Assembly: GCF_000499845.2 (NCBI RefSeq)
Contig: NC_023749.2
Location: 22,928,878-22,992,877 of the forward strand
From: Phaseolus vulgaris
Lineage: Eukaryota > Streptophyta > Magnoliopsida > Fabales > Fabaceae
Length of the DNA stretch: 64,000 nt
Direction of reading: 5' to 3'
The notes under the pieces were generated by a model that did no database searches, was not told the DNA's origin, and saw nothing but the letters and a program-made list of their open reading frames with translations. Every line of letters begins with the position of its first letter. Position 1 is the first letter of the stretch. Made by a program: the position numbers and the translations under genes. This document shows, piece by piece, positions 20,712-32,037 of this stretch.

Positions 20712-21026
20712 TCGAATTCTCTCCAAGTCGTGGAGTATGATGGAGATCTAGATCAAGAAGATATAGAGGCCAAAGATCAAGGACAATAGGAGGTAGAGGC
20801 CGAAGTTGAAGAAGCTCAAGAAGTCATTAACCTACCTTAAAGGCTTACAAGAAGCAAGTTTAAGGAATTAGGAAGTAGTGGTAGATTGTTTTCTCTTTTT
20901 ATAGTGTCTTTTGTATAAAAAGTAGAATGTTTTAATACATAGCATTTAGGAAGGTGCTTAGGGGGAAACATTAGATACCTCTTTTGTAAAGCATCTTTAG
21001 GCTTTAGTTTAGAATTTTCTAGAAGG
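20712..21026 (+). other. Chromovirus copy 2 tail and pre-LTR region
   Basis: This is decayed tail coding sequence followed by AT-rich DNA. The purine stretch TTCTAGAAGG just before 21027 is a weak polypurine tract compared with copy 1. Nothing else is seen. Confidence 0.45.
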
Positions 21027-21718
21027 TGACTCTTCATGAGTCACTATAGGCGTTAGCTTAGGAGACTTTTGGGTAGCTTGTGGTACAAGCTTTGTAGCAT
21101 CATGATCGGCCCTTGCTCCTATAAAAGGAGGGCTTGGGTCCTTCAAATAATAGAATTGATAATTGAAGTAACAAAACTCTCCCAAATTGGTGATTGAGTG
21201 TAGTGAGAACTTGCCTTCTCCTCTTCCTAGTCTCATCTTGAGAGCCTTGGTTCCCTCAAGTGGCGGCAATTCACACTTATCTTGGAGCATTCATAGTTCA
21301 AGTGGCGTGTTCATCAACCATGTTCTTCAACCACATAAGTCTTCTCTTTTTTCCATGTATTCCTTTGATCTCCATGTCCATACGAATTCCTAAACATGTC
21401 TTAGGTTCTTTCTATTCGGTATTTTAGCTTAGTTACATGTTTTAATCGGTTCATCTTCCTTCTTCTTGCTTTTGTTTGGTGCATTTCATTTGTGAAGCAT
21501 TTTAATCGGTTCATTTGCATTCTTGCACCTTTTAATCAGTTCAATTGACAAGAAATGGAACTTCCATTTGAGTTTTAGTGTTTGGCGCAAGTTTTGGTGA
21601 GTTCTTGAAACATAGAACATTGATCCATTTTTATAAAAGTGCCTCTTCAATCTCCAACTCAAGTTGATTCCATAAAATGTCAAAGAATCATCTATATCTT
21701 GCTATTGGAATCATATCA
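21027..21718 (+). repeat. 3' LTR of chromovirus copy 2
   Basis: The probable 692-base LTR starts TGACTCTTCATGAGTCAC and ends GGAATCATATCA. The end matches copy 1; the start is less certain because the first part has diverged. A TATA box TATAAAA lies at 21120-21126. It is inserted in the gag of element C. Confidence 0.6.
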
Positions 21719-22868
21719 ACGTGGCTACGATAGGGAGGAAGAACCAAGACAGGAAGCGCCCATACGAGGCGAGAAGGCCTCAGGCAAGGGGGGTAGGAGA
21801 GGGGGACAGGCAGATGAGGAAAGGAAATAGGTCGTTAAGGCACAATTTCGTGATGGAGCTTAAGGATCTTATTGTTGTGCCATACATAGCTAACAGGTTG
21901 AGGCCACCAGTGAAGTCTGACAAGGTGCTGGGACCTCGTAAAGACTCGTGGTGTGAGTTCCACGAGGCGTTCGGGCACCATATCAACAACTGCTTGGCAC
22001 TGGGCCATCAGTTGGATGAGCTCGTAAAGAATGGTTTCCCGAAGGAATATCTTCCTGGGCCTGCTATGACCACAGCCCTAGCGGTGCCAGAGGAGGATCA
22101 AGCGCATGAAATGCCAATCCATGGAGAAGTGCACACCATCTCTGGTGGCATTTCAGGAGGAGGACCCACTGCCTCTCAGCGCAAGAGGTATATGAGGGCA
22201 GTGAACTCAGTTGCTGAGGAGGGATCGGACAATCAGTGGGAGTCAGACCTTGTGTTCACGAGGTCTGACCTACGGGATGTTGTGCCACATGACAATGACC
22301 CCGTGGTCATTTCGATTGTCACAGCGGGGAGAAAGGTGCATAGGATTCTCGTCGACCAGGGCAGTTCTGCAGATGTCATGTTTCGGTCGACGTTCAATAA
22401 GTTGCAGTTGTCCCCTGACTTGCTGAGGCCCTACACTGGATGCTTGTATGGGTTCATAGGGGACCGACCAAGTTGAGATGCGTGGCTACCTGGAGCTGAG
22501 GACGACGTTTACTGATGGAACGGCGTCGCGTACCGAGAGCATCCGGTATCTAGTCGTGAATGCTAATTTAGCCTACAACATCTTCTTGGGAAGACCAGCG
22601 CTGAATAGGCTAAGAGTAGTGGCCTCCACGTGCCACATGAAGATGAAGCTGCCAGATCTTAGTGGTAAGGTAATTGTGATCAAATCTGATCAAGAGGAGG
22701 CTTGGAAATGCTATGAAAATAGCTTGAAGACAAAGAGAGGCGTGTTCATGGTACTTGAACGATCGCCCGTTTCGGATAGGCCAATGGAGTTAGATCCCTT
22801 GAAAGAGGCGACGCCCGCGGAGTCGCGCCTGTTAAGGCCTCACACGCGGAGGCGACGCCCAAGGAAGA
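21719..22868 (+). pseudogene. Element C gag (3' part) and protease, frameshifted
   Basis: The frame begins in a region matching 61640 onward of the next A element: gag C-terminal part (FVMELKDLIVVPYIANRLRP, SWCEFHEAFGHHINNC). The protease follows (DVVPHDNDPVVISIVTAGRK, LVDQGSSADVMF). The gag start is lost at the chromovirus junction. A frameshift near 22465 (GFIGDRPS* where other copies have GFAGDQVEVRG) splits the protease; the rest is in the frame 22478-22879 (YNIFLGRPALNRL). The linker before RT is rich in GGCGACGCC-type codons (EATPAES), the same motif as the family's minisatellite. Confidence 0.8.
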
Positions 22869-22869
22869 T

Positions 22870-25800
22870 GTGCCCTTAGAAGAAGCACACGGGGAGGCCT
22901 CGCCCATGGAAGAAGCGTCAGAGGAGGCGACGCCTGAAGCACCCGATAGGGCGACGCCTATAGGAAAAGATCACAGAAGCAAGTCTCGTGCAGACAGCGT
23001 ACAAGATAGACAACCCCAACCAGTGGACAACGTGGTAGAGAGGCAGATTGGTGGCAGGATATTCAAGATGGGGCGCTTGTTAAGCGAGGAAGAACAAGAC
23101 GAAGTGGCAGCGGTGATCTCGCGCCATTTAGATGCATTTGCATGGGCCGCCTCAGACATGCCAGGCATCGACCCATATTTTTTGTGCCACCACCTCACCA
23201 TGGACGCCAAGGTTCGCCCTGTACGACAGAGAAGGAGGAAGTTCAACGAAGAGAGGTGCCTCGTCGTGAAGGAAGAAACGCAGAAATTGCTAAGCGTTGG
23301 ACACATCAGGGAGATACAATACCTTGAGTGGCTGGCCAACGTCGTCTTGGTGAAAAAGGCGAATGGAAAATGGAGAATGTGCGTCGACTTCACGGACTTA
23401 AACAAGGCATGTCCTAAAGATTCGTACCCTTTACCTAGCATCGACGCATTGGTGGATAGCGCCTCAGGGTGCAAGATGCTGAGCTTCTTAGACGCGTTCT
23501 CGGGGTACAATCAGATAAAAATGCATCCAAGAGATGAGAGCAAAACGGTGTTCATGACGGAGACGTGCAGTTACTGCTACAAGGTGATGCCGTTTGGGCT
23601 GAAGAACGCAGGTGCCACCTACCAGAGACTAATGGACAAGGTCCTTGCACCCATGATAGGATGGAACGTGCACGCCTATGTTGATGACATGGTGGTGACC
23701 TCTCAGGAAAGAGGGCGACACCCCCATGACCTGGAGGAGCTGTTCGCCACCATAGCCAAGTACCGCGTCAAGTTAAACCCGGAGAAATGCGTTTTTGGCG
23801 TCGAGGCGGGAAAGATTTTAGGATTTATGCTCACTGAGAGGGGAATAGAGGGGAACCCTGATAAGTGCGCAGCCATCATTGCCATGAGGAGCCCAACCTC
23901 AGTGAAAGAAGTGCAGCAACTTACTGGGCGGATGGCAGCTTTGTCACAGTTCGTATCTGCTGGAGGTGAGAAGGGCCACCCCTACTTTCAGTGCCTCAAC
24001 AGGAATAGTCATTTTGCGTGGACAGATGAGTGCGAAGCAACATTCCTCAAGCTAAAAGAGTACTTGGCGCCGCCACCAGTGCTTTGCAAGCCACGGGCAG
24101 GCGTCCCCCTTCGTTTGTACTTCGCTGTGACTGAGTGGGCTATCAGTTCTGTACTGGTCCAGGAGCAGGATCAAGTGCAGAGGCCCATCTACTTTGTAAG
24201 CAAGGCTTTACAAGGCCCAGAGTTGAGGTACCAGTCGTTGGAGAAGGCGGCGTTGGCAGTAGTGTTCTAGGCCAGGAGGCTCCGCCACTATTTTCATAGT
24301 TGCACAGTGGTGGTGATGACGAACCTCCCCATTCAGAAAGTGCTTTAGAAGCCAGATGTAGCTGGAAGGATGGTTCGCTGGGCGGTGGAGCTGTCAGAGT
24401 TTGATATCCAGTACGAACCCAGGGGGTCCATCAAAGGACAAGTCTACACGAATTTCGTCGCAGAGCTCTCACCAGGAGGAGGCCCTCAAGAGGGGGAGTT
24501 AGGATCACAATGGATGCTCTCGGTAGATGGGTCCTCCAACCAACAGGGAAGTGGTGCTGGAATAGTCTTGGAGGGGCCTAATGGGGTGTTGATCGAGTAG
24601 GCCTTACGTTTCGCCTTCAAGGCAAGCAATAACCAAGCTGAGTACGAGGCGCTGATTGTTGGAATGCTCTTGGCCAAGGAAATGGGCGCTCAAAGTCTCT
24701 TGGTGAAGCGTGATTCCCAGTTGGTCGCAGGGCAAGTAACAGAGGAGTACCAAGCAAAGGATCTGCAGATGGCAGCATATCTGAAGTATGTCCAAGTATT
24801 GAAGGGAGCTTTCACTACGTTTGAGCTGATGCATGTCCCTAGAGAGCAAAATGCCAGAGCTGACCTGCTCGCCAAGCTGGCCATCTCAGGCAAGGGGGGA
24901 AGGCAAAGGACAGTCATCCAAGAGACGCTCAAAATGCCGCGAAAGTTTGTGGCAGACAACAGGGTGGACGTTCTTCACATTAGTGCAGCAAGAGGAAAGC
25001 CAAGGAGCCATCGCTCTTTGATTCAAGATACGGCGAGGACACCCCGCATCAGCACCTATGCGGCCTCGTCCGAAGGAGAGAAGTGTGCGCAAGTATGTGC
25101 CTTGGAGGAAGGCGACACGTGGATGACGCCTTATAGGCGATACATCGCAGATGGGATTCTCCCAGCAGAGCCTGGAGAAGGAAAGAGGATAAAGAGGAAC
25201 TTTGCAAGGTACACTCTCATTGATGGAGTGCTATTTAGGCATGGGTTCACGCATCCAATTCTGACATGTGTGAGTGGCGACGAGTGTACGAGGATCATGT
25301 CGGAGCTTCACGAGGGGATTTGCGGAAGCCACGTGGGGGGAAGATCATTAGCTTCCAGGGTGATTCGCGCAGGGTTTTATTGGCCTTCGGTGAGAGAGGA
25401 TTGTGTAAGATACGCCTAGTGATGCAAGCAGTGTCAGATGCACGCTGACTGGCACAGGGCGCCCCCAGAAGAGCTGAGGTCGATTTATAGCCCGTGGCCT
25501 TTCCACACATGGGGGATCGACATTCTGGGGCCTTTCCCTCTGGCGATAAGGCAGATGAAGTATTTGATAGTCGCCATCGAGTACTTCACGAAGTGGATAA
25601 AGGCAGAACCAGTGGCACAAATCATTGTGCACAAAGTACAACACTTTGTTTGGAAGAACATTGTGTGCCATTTCGGGGTGCTAAGGCGTCTCATCTCAGA
25701 TAATGGCACTCAGTTTGCGAGCCAACAGTTGGGGAAGTTTTGTGCAGAGGTAGGAATCAAGCAAGTGTTTGCATCAGTCGAGCACCCCCAAACGAATGGG

Positions 25801-26346
25801 CAGGTAGAATCAACAAATAGAGTTTTGCTGAGGGGATTGAAGCGAAGGATTGAGAAAGCTAAAGGGGCGTGGGCAGAAGAAGTACCAAGGATCGTGTGGG
25901 CTTACCACACCACGCCTCAATCTTCCACTATGGAGACGTCGTTCAGCAAGGTATATGGGTCAGACGCCATGATCCCGGTGGAGATTCACGAGAGCTCACC
26001 CCGCTTCCTGAGCTTTGTGACAGAGGAGTCCAATGAGGAAAGAAGGGTGAATCTAGACCTATTGGACGAGGCCAGAGAAAAGGCGAGGATAAAGGCTGAA
26101 GCCGTGAAGAGAAGAGTGGAGCATCAGTACAACTCTAAGGTGAAGCCAAGGCAATTCCAAGTTGGTGACCTGGTCATGAGGAAGGCTCATCCTTACGAAT
26201 TGGAGAACAATTTGTCTCCCAAGTGGACCGGACCTTTCAGAATAACCAAAGCCAAGGAAAATGGTTCGTACATGTTAGAGACTCTAGAAGGGGGGCCCAT
26301 CCCACGCAGCTGGAATGCGGCCAATTTAAAATTTTATTTCAGTTGA
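22870..26346 (+). pseudogene. Element C RT, dual RNase H and integrase, with several stops
   Basis: RT (DFTDLNKACPKDSYPLPSID, FLDAFSGYNQIKM, YVDDMVVTS near 23680) is followed by RNase H (FAVTEWAISSVL), archaeal-type RNase H (LSVDGSSNQQGSGAG near 24520, NNQAEYEAL) and integrase (LHEGICGSHVGG, WGIDILGPFP, ISDNGTQF, NGQVESTNR). Stops occur at about 24268 (before ARRLRHYF), 24346, 24598 and 25418 (two in a row before CKQC of the zinc finger). The last part, 25438-26346, is open to the pol stop. The catalytic acids are still present. Dual RNase H puts it in the Tat lineage. The copy cannot make a whole polyprotein. Confidence 0.85.
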
Positions 26347-26403
26347 AGAATTATGAAGTACACAATTCTAAAGGAATGAGGTCACTCAAGTAAAAAAGAA
26401 GTT

Positions 26404-27630
26404 TGTACCGTCCCGTACCCGGGCGTTGACTAAATCAAGGTCAAAGTCAACATCAGGGGTCAAAGTCAACGCAAGGCGTTGCCTAGGTGAAGAGACGCTA
26501 AGTGCCAGCATCGTCAACCAGGGCGTTGCCAAGACAAGGCATCGCCCAGGGGAAGGCATCGCCTAGAGGAAGGCGTCGCCCAACCAGGGCGTCGCCAGAT
26601 CAAACAGTGCTAAAGCAAGGCAATCACAGTGTGGTTCCCCGATACCCTTGGGTAGGAAAGACCATGGAGGGAGCGACGCCGTGGGAAGGCCTCAGGTCCC
26701 GATAGCCCGGGGCAGCGATAAAGAGAAGGAAAAGGTGGCTTCAAGGCCATAGTGATAACACCAGTGTAGGGCAGCCTGACTCGTGAAGTACCCCTGCCGC
26801 CCTAGAGACGCCTTTGGGACAGATACGACTCAAGAGGAAGGTCACGCCCAGGGTAGCCGGGTGCAGGGTACGAGAGGAAGGAAGATACGCTCTCAAAGTA
26901 AGTGACTAGATGATTGGGGGCATGAGTTGGCACCCAAAAAGTCAGCCCTAGCGCAGTGGCACTCCCAAGCAGGAGGACTCACACGTAGAAACGTCCCCAG
27001 ATGGGCAGAAACGCCCTCAGATGGGGTCACGGCGTCGTGAGGCCCTCCACGTGTACGACAGCCATGTCAGAATAGAAACACCCTTTAGTCAAGTGCCAGG
27101 TAATTAAAGTCATTCAATACAGTTTCCGTTTCGAGCGTTCAGGTACTATAATGGCTCCCAAGCGTTTCAACGTCTTAAATGCGCTACGTTTTCTAATTAG
27201 ATACGCTGATTGAGTGCGTTACCTTTGTAATTAAAGGCGCTTTAAATGCTTGGGTAGTTTAAATAGCGCTGAGAATGTTGGAAACAGGGTTGGAACTTTT
27301 GGCAAATTTACCAGAACTCTCTAGTTGCTTGCTCGTGGTTTGAGGTTACGAACAAGGGACTGGGAAAAGATCTTTGCCTGAGGGAGAAAAAGACACACAC
27401 AATACACAGTTCTTTTTACCACCTTCAGAGTGCCATACGTGGTGCTCAGAGACGGAGGTGAACAGTTTTGGTGTTTCTTGCTGGCTGACTTGAGCGTCGG
27501 AGTGCAAACGGCCGCTAGGGCGCCCCTTTGTCCTCTTTTTTGCAGGAATCCACAGGTAACCCGTGGGAAGGAGTCCTTAGCTGACGGTTGAGGTCGCGCA
27601 CGAAGACGTCCCAGTCAACCGGACGGAACA
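26404..27630 (+). mobile_element. Solo LTR of family A with 5-base target duplication
   Basis: The 1227 bases run from TGTACCGTCCCGTACCCGGG to ACCGGACGGAACA. AAGTT lies on both sides (26399-26403 and 27631-27635). There is no internal region, so this is a solo LTR left by recombination between the two LTRs of a full element. It contains the GGCGTCGCC minisatellite, the GAGTTGGCACCCAAAAAGTC block, a TATAAT-like box near 27147 and ACTTGAGCGTCGGAGTGC near 27489. It interrupts element C just after pol. Confidence 0.92.
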
Positions 27631-27635
27631 AAGTT

Positions 27636-28460
27636 CAAGAAAAATTTGTCTCAGCTTTTCCCTCTCACACAATGTAAGAGCAAAGATTAAGAAACAAAAA
27701 ACAAAGGATCAAGGCGTCGCCAGGCGTGGGCGTCGCCAGGTGTGGGCGTCGCCAGGCGTAGGCACCGCCAGGTGAAGGCATCACCAGATGAGGGAGTGGG
27801 CGTGAAAATTAAAGCAAGTAGCGGGAGCACATGCTCGTGCGCAAGTGTCAAGTCAAAAGGTACGCTCAGTATAAGTTAAAATTCGGGCGTCTAGTCCCTG
27901 AGTAGGGGTTAAGGGATTCCTTCGGGACGCCCCCTCCTCAGGTAGGAATAGCTAGCCCCAGCGTCTGATGTTTAGACACCACGCAAGGAAGTGGCGGGGG
28001 GCGTTTCCTTCGAGTGTGGGCATCAGACAGTAAGAAGTTGTGGAGCAGTGGAGAACCAGGTCACTTGGTGCAGATACACGCACTTGAGGAGAAACGTCAT
28101 CCTTTGGGAAACCTTCTCCTTAGGCGTAATCACCAAAATCCCTGGTCATTTTGGGGTTAGACACACTAGGGACAATACGGCGATGTTTCGCACACGCCTC
28201 TCCCTGGGCGTGGGCACCAAGAACACTGATCGCCTTGGTGTTTTCAGACACCTTGGGGACGAAACGGCACTACCCTCGGGTGGGCCTCTCCTCAGGCGTT
28301 TAGACACCCCGTGGACGATACGACGCTGCTGTAATAGGCCTCTCCATGGGCGTGGGCACCAAAAGCGTGACTTTGTCCCAAGTGTTTAGACACGCTGAGG
28401 ACGATACGACCTAGCGTCTAGCAGGTCTCTCCTCGAGCGTGGACACCCAGTACAGATAAG
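27636..28460. repeat. GGCGTCGCC minisatellite and GACGATACGG repeats in element C
   Basis: GCGTCGCCAGG-type units occupy about 27715-27790. About 27960-28440 holds several degenerate copies of a unit with TAGACACC, GACGATACG, AGGCCTCTCC and GGGCGTGGGC, the same unit as in A1 (917-1067) and A2 (44756-44816). No gene is seen; the frame 27991-28389 runs through repeat. Confidence 0.6.
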
Positions 28461-28880
28461 ATAAGCCCTCCTCGCCTTCGAGCGATGTCGAGGCCATAGA
28501 GGAAGAGATAAAGCCCTACCTCGCCCTTGGGCGATGTCGAGGCCATAGAAGAGACGAGACCCTTTCTCATCCTAAGTGATGACAAAGCTAGCAATACCCT
28601 TGCAGTAAGCGCCTTGGGATCCAAGAAAGCGAAGAGCAAGTCGAAATTTTTGCAAGTTGTAGAGGCAAAAGAAGATCGAAGAGTAATAAGAAGAAAAGTG
28701 AAAAGCACAAGTTGTCAAAAGCTGTAAAGACAAGAGAAGTCCTCCTTCACCTTTGAGTGATGATGGGGCACGGAGAGAGAGCCTCCTTCACTTTTAAGTG
28801 ATAATGAGACACGAAGTGAAATCCTCCTATGTCTTTGGGCGATGACGAAGCAGGCGATACCTTCTTGAGGTAGATTCCTC
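28461..28880 (+). repeat. Hairpin-unit tandem repeats in element C
   Basis: Units of about 42-48 bases carry cores such as CTCGCCTTCGAGCGATG, CTCGCCCTTGGGCGATG and TTCACCTTTGAGTGATG. These are diverged relatives of the arrays 3' of pol in B' and B. Arm changes often keep pairing. Sequence between 28580 and 28735 is more decayed. Confidence 0.6.
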
Positions 28881-29221
28881 ACAGATACGAAGGTCAAGTG
28901 AAGCTTGAAGCGAAAAGATCAAGAGAAGGGTACGCATCGCGACTTAGAAAGGAAGAGTAAAAGAGAAAGTCACGTGCTACCTAAAGAGCTAAAGGCAAAG
29001 CGACGAAGAGATACATCGGAGGTGAACACCAGTTACGCCTTTGATATAGTAAAGAAAGCATAAGCAGATAAAGGGGCAAGAAAAGTTAAAGGCGAACAAG
29101 AAAGTAAGGATAAGGGTTGAATGACATTTAAACAAATAAAGTTAGATGTCTGAATCACAGATAAGTTCAAATATTGTACATACAAATTTACAAGAAAGAT
29201 GGAAATCTATTAAGTACTGTT
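28881..29221. other. Spacer before antisense gene of element C
   Basis: AT-rich DNA in which I see no gene or clear repeat. It is likely the antisense 3' untranslated region. Confidence 0.35.
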
Positions 29222-30467
29222 CATTCCCCAAGGTCGAGGGGCACCACCTTCCCATCGACGATCTGGTTGCGGGGGTCACAATTGGAGGTGTCAATCCCTG
29301 GGTTTTCGCACGTGGCTTGGGCCAAAGCCTCTTTAAACCCCTCCTCAAATGTGTCCGCCATGTCATCAATGAGTTCCTGGTTGGACTTCTCCAGTTCCTC
29401 GATCTTGGAGTTCTAGGAGGCCAGCTGCTTGTCCAGGAATTCTTTCTCCACTTGAAGCTTGTTCACTTCAGCTTGAAGCTTGCCATTTTCAGCTTGGAGA
29501 AGGTCGAGAGCTTCGATCTTCGCAGCTAGCTTCTCCTCAGTTTCACTCAGCTTTGCTCCCAGGACCTTGGAGTTTTCAGCAGCCACCCTCTGCTTAGCAA
29601 CCTCCTCCTGCAGAGGGACCATGGAACCCAGAAGGTCGGCATATTTCTGACCAGCCTTGTGCAACCTCAGGTTGGCCGCCTCCTCCGCTTTCCGGGTCTC
29701 CACCAGAAAGGTCTTGTAAGCTCCTTCCTTTTGCTCCCAAAGTTGTGCGAGTTTCAGCTTCTCCTCCTTCAGTGTGGCCACCTCTCGCTTGAGAGCCTGA
29801 AGGGCTTGCATCTCGATGGACTTGGTTTTTGCTTGTGCGCGCCAATCGAGAGCAATGGCAAGGAAGGCTCCCATGTAGTAGGGCATGCCTTCCTTCTTGG
29901 CCTCGCCGAAAGAGCTTCTCGACGACCTCTCATTGAAACCCATGATTAGTTGCATGATTGCAGGGGGGATTTCTAAGGTCATTGGGGCAGTTGCTTGAGC
30001 GGCGGGTGTTTGTGTCGATGGCGACGCAGATTTTGCCCCCTCCTCTTGGCCCAGTTGTTGTGTGGGAGATGTGGCGCTAGGAGGGTTGTCCCTTAGAGAC
30101 CCTCCACGTTGGGGGGATGCAGATCGTGAGGAGATGACCCTATTGGTCCTCCTTCTCTTGAAAACCTGCCCCTTGCTTAAGCCTTCGTCATCGGAGGGGA
30201 CGATAAGAACGCCCTTGCCCTTGTCAAGGGGGGCTGGGGAAGCCAGTGGGACTGCCGCGATTGGAGGGGTGAGTTAGGTGTTTGGAGGGTGTGGGGTGAG
30301 TTGGTTGTTTGGGCGGTAGGTGGAGAAGTTGGACTTTGTGGAGGTTCTGAAGGGGTTTATTCAGTCATAGGGGGTATCAGAAACCCCAGCTTTCGCGGCA
30401 ATCGCCTTGGTGCGAACTTTCAAAGCCTTGGCCAGAGCAAGACGCCTTGACGAGTCCATCACTGAGG
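29222..30467 (-). pseudogene. Antisense gene of element C, exon 2 (coiled coil), broken
   Basis: From the acceptor GTGCAG|CC it reads SVMDSSRRLALAKAL, with stops and shifts in the proline-rich part (for example near 30360). A cleaner section follows from IPPAIMQLIMGFNERSS through the coiled coil (ATLKEEKLKLAQLWEQKEGA, AGQKYADLLGSMVPLQEEVA). A TAG at about 29414 interrupts it before NSKIEELEK. The ending is the conserved IVDGKVVPLDLGE with stop at 29222-29224. FKRRRTNRV is again a basic patch next to acidic residues. Clearly homologous to the A copies. Confidence 0.65.
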
Positions 30468-30646
30468 CTGCACCGAGACAAGCAAAAGAACAAAGGGTTA
30501 GAGTCAATACCAGTTAAGCATGAGCGTCAGATACACATAGTTACACATAGAAGTTTGGAACAGATAAGCAGCACATACAGCAATGAGAGAAAGCACATTA
30601 AGGGGGCAAAGATAAAAAAGACAAGCATGGGCGTAGATTCTCCTAC

Positions 30647-31421
30647 CAAAGTACTGAGACAGGTGTCCATATCAAACTCACGAGTTATGAGCTCCGCGGT
30701 GTTGAAGACGACTCCCATGCCAGTTAGAGCCACACATACCTCTCTATCAGTAGAGGGTAGTTCGTCTAGGGACTTGGGCTTAATCAGCCTTGGCTCTTTC
30801 ACCCAGTACAAGGGCCAGGGCTGTGGGGTCGCGTTTTGTGCAACACACCCTGAAGAACTTACCCTTCCACCCTGTGTAGGAGTTATGGAAGAGGGTGAGG
30901 ATTATCCTTCTGGAGACCCCAGAGAAGCTCACCCAGAGGCTCTTCCCTTGCTTCTTCACTTCAAAAAAGTGTAGGAAGATGTCCACTGAGGGTAGCAGGC
31001 CCAAGTACCCGTTCAAGATTTCAAACGCCATGATGAATGCCCAGCTGTTGGGGTGTAGCTGGGCAGGGGCGACGTTGATTTCAGTAAGTAGTTCCCTCTC
31101 GAAGCCTGAGAAGGGAAGGCGTAGACTGGTTCGTTTGAACACCGTCTGGTAGAGGAAGAAAAAGGGCTTCCCGTCGTTGGGCCTATCATCCACGCAGACC
31201 GACTCCCCAGGGGTGGCGTGACGAACGGAGATGTGGGTGTCATGTCTGCTGGAGAAGGCATTGAAGTTGTATAAATGTGGGTCACCTAGATGGTTCTCCA
31301 CGTCTTCAACGGTGGTTAGAGTCGAACATTCGGCTAAGAGTTCATCGGAGGCCCAGGGGTAGTGAGCCCTATAGTTGATCCCTGGGGGTGGTGGATTGGC
31401 GGTCGTTTTTGTGCGCGCCAT
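30647..31421 (-). pseudogene. Antisense gene of element C, exon 1 (Transposase_28-like), small deletions
   Basis: The start ATG is at 31419-31421 (MARTKTTANPPPPGINYRAH). The domain reads SVCVDDRPNDGKPFFFLYQ, LPFSGFERELLTEINVAPAQ, LHPNSWAFIMAFEI, VDIFLHFFEVKKQGKSLWVS and SYTGWKGKFFRVCC. An eight-base deletion near 30812 (at TAL...PLYW) and an apparent one-base loss close to the donor break the frame but sum to a multiple of three. The donor is TTTG|GTAGGA and the intron 30468-30646 (179 bases). The gene is dead or nearly so. Confidence 0.7.
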
Positions 31422-31992
31422 GGATTGATGAAAAAGCTGAAGAAGGAAGAAAAGAAAAAGGTTTAACAAATGGGGTTAAGGCAGAAAGGGGAAGAGAAAC
31501 CCTAGAAAACCCTACCCACGCGAGAAGAGAAGAACAGGGGAAACGACGAAGCAAGTAAAACACAGAAATGTAGAAAATATAAACAGTCCCAGGCAGTTAT
31601 AAGAGCAATACAGTAAAGGGAAAGAGTTATCGAAGAGGAAAAACCATACCTTTTGAGTATCGGGGTGGTTGAAGATTGAGAGTGCGAAGGAGAGAATGAA
31701 GGTTGCAGAGAGAGTTTGAGAAGATGAACAGTGGAGGGAATGCGAAAGAGTGAATGAAACAGTGGTTTGGAGCGCGCGTTTTCGAAAGATATAACGTTAA
31801 CTTGAGGAGCGCGAGAGGCGCTAAGTGATGGCCGTGCGGTTGAGCCACGTGTCAAAAGATTAACGAGCAACTTAAAGCGTCACATCTTCAGCACAGAGAA
31901 TGTCACGTCAGCTGCTCAGAGTATGTCACGTCAACTGCTCAAGGGAATGTCACGTCAGCAGGAATGCCATGTGGATGATAGGGCGAGGCCTT
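31422..31992. promoter_or_regulatory. Spacer with G-box and three TGTCACGTCA sites (element C)
   Basis: GCCACGTGTC lies at 31843-31852. Three near-identical units with TGTCACGTCA lie at 31901-31910, 31924-31933 and 31949-31958, each followed by or linked to CTGCTCA. The even spacing (23 and 25 bases) suggests a small tandem array of bZIP-type sites between the antisense start and the 3' LTR. Confidence 0.5.
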
Positions 31993-32037
31993 AGTCTTTT
32001 TGCTGAAACAAGTTTCAACTCAAGACTGGGGGGCTTG
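31993..32037 (+). promoter_or_regulatory. Hairpin and polypurine tract of element C
   Basis: The outer pair is AGTCTT (31993-31998) / AAGACT (32022-32027). The inner perfect repeat is TGAAAC-AA-GTTTCA (32004-32017). GGGGGGCTTG then meets the LTR tip. The inner arms differ from family A in both halves but still pair. Confidence 0.7.
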
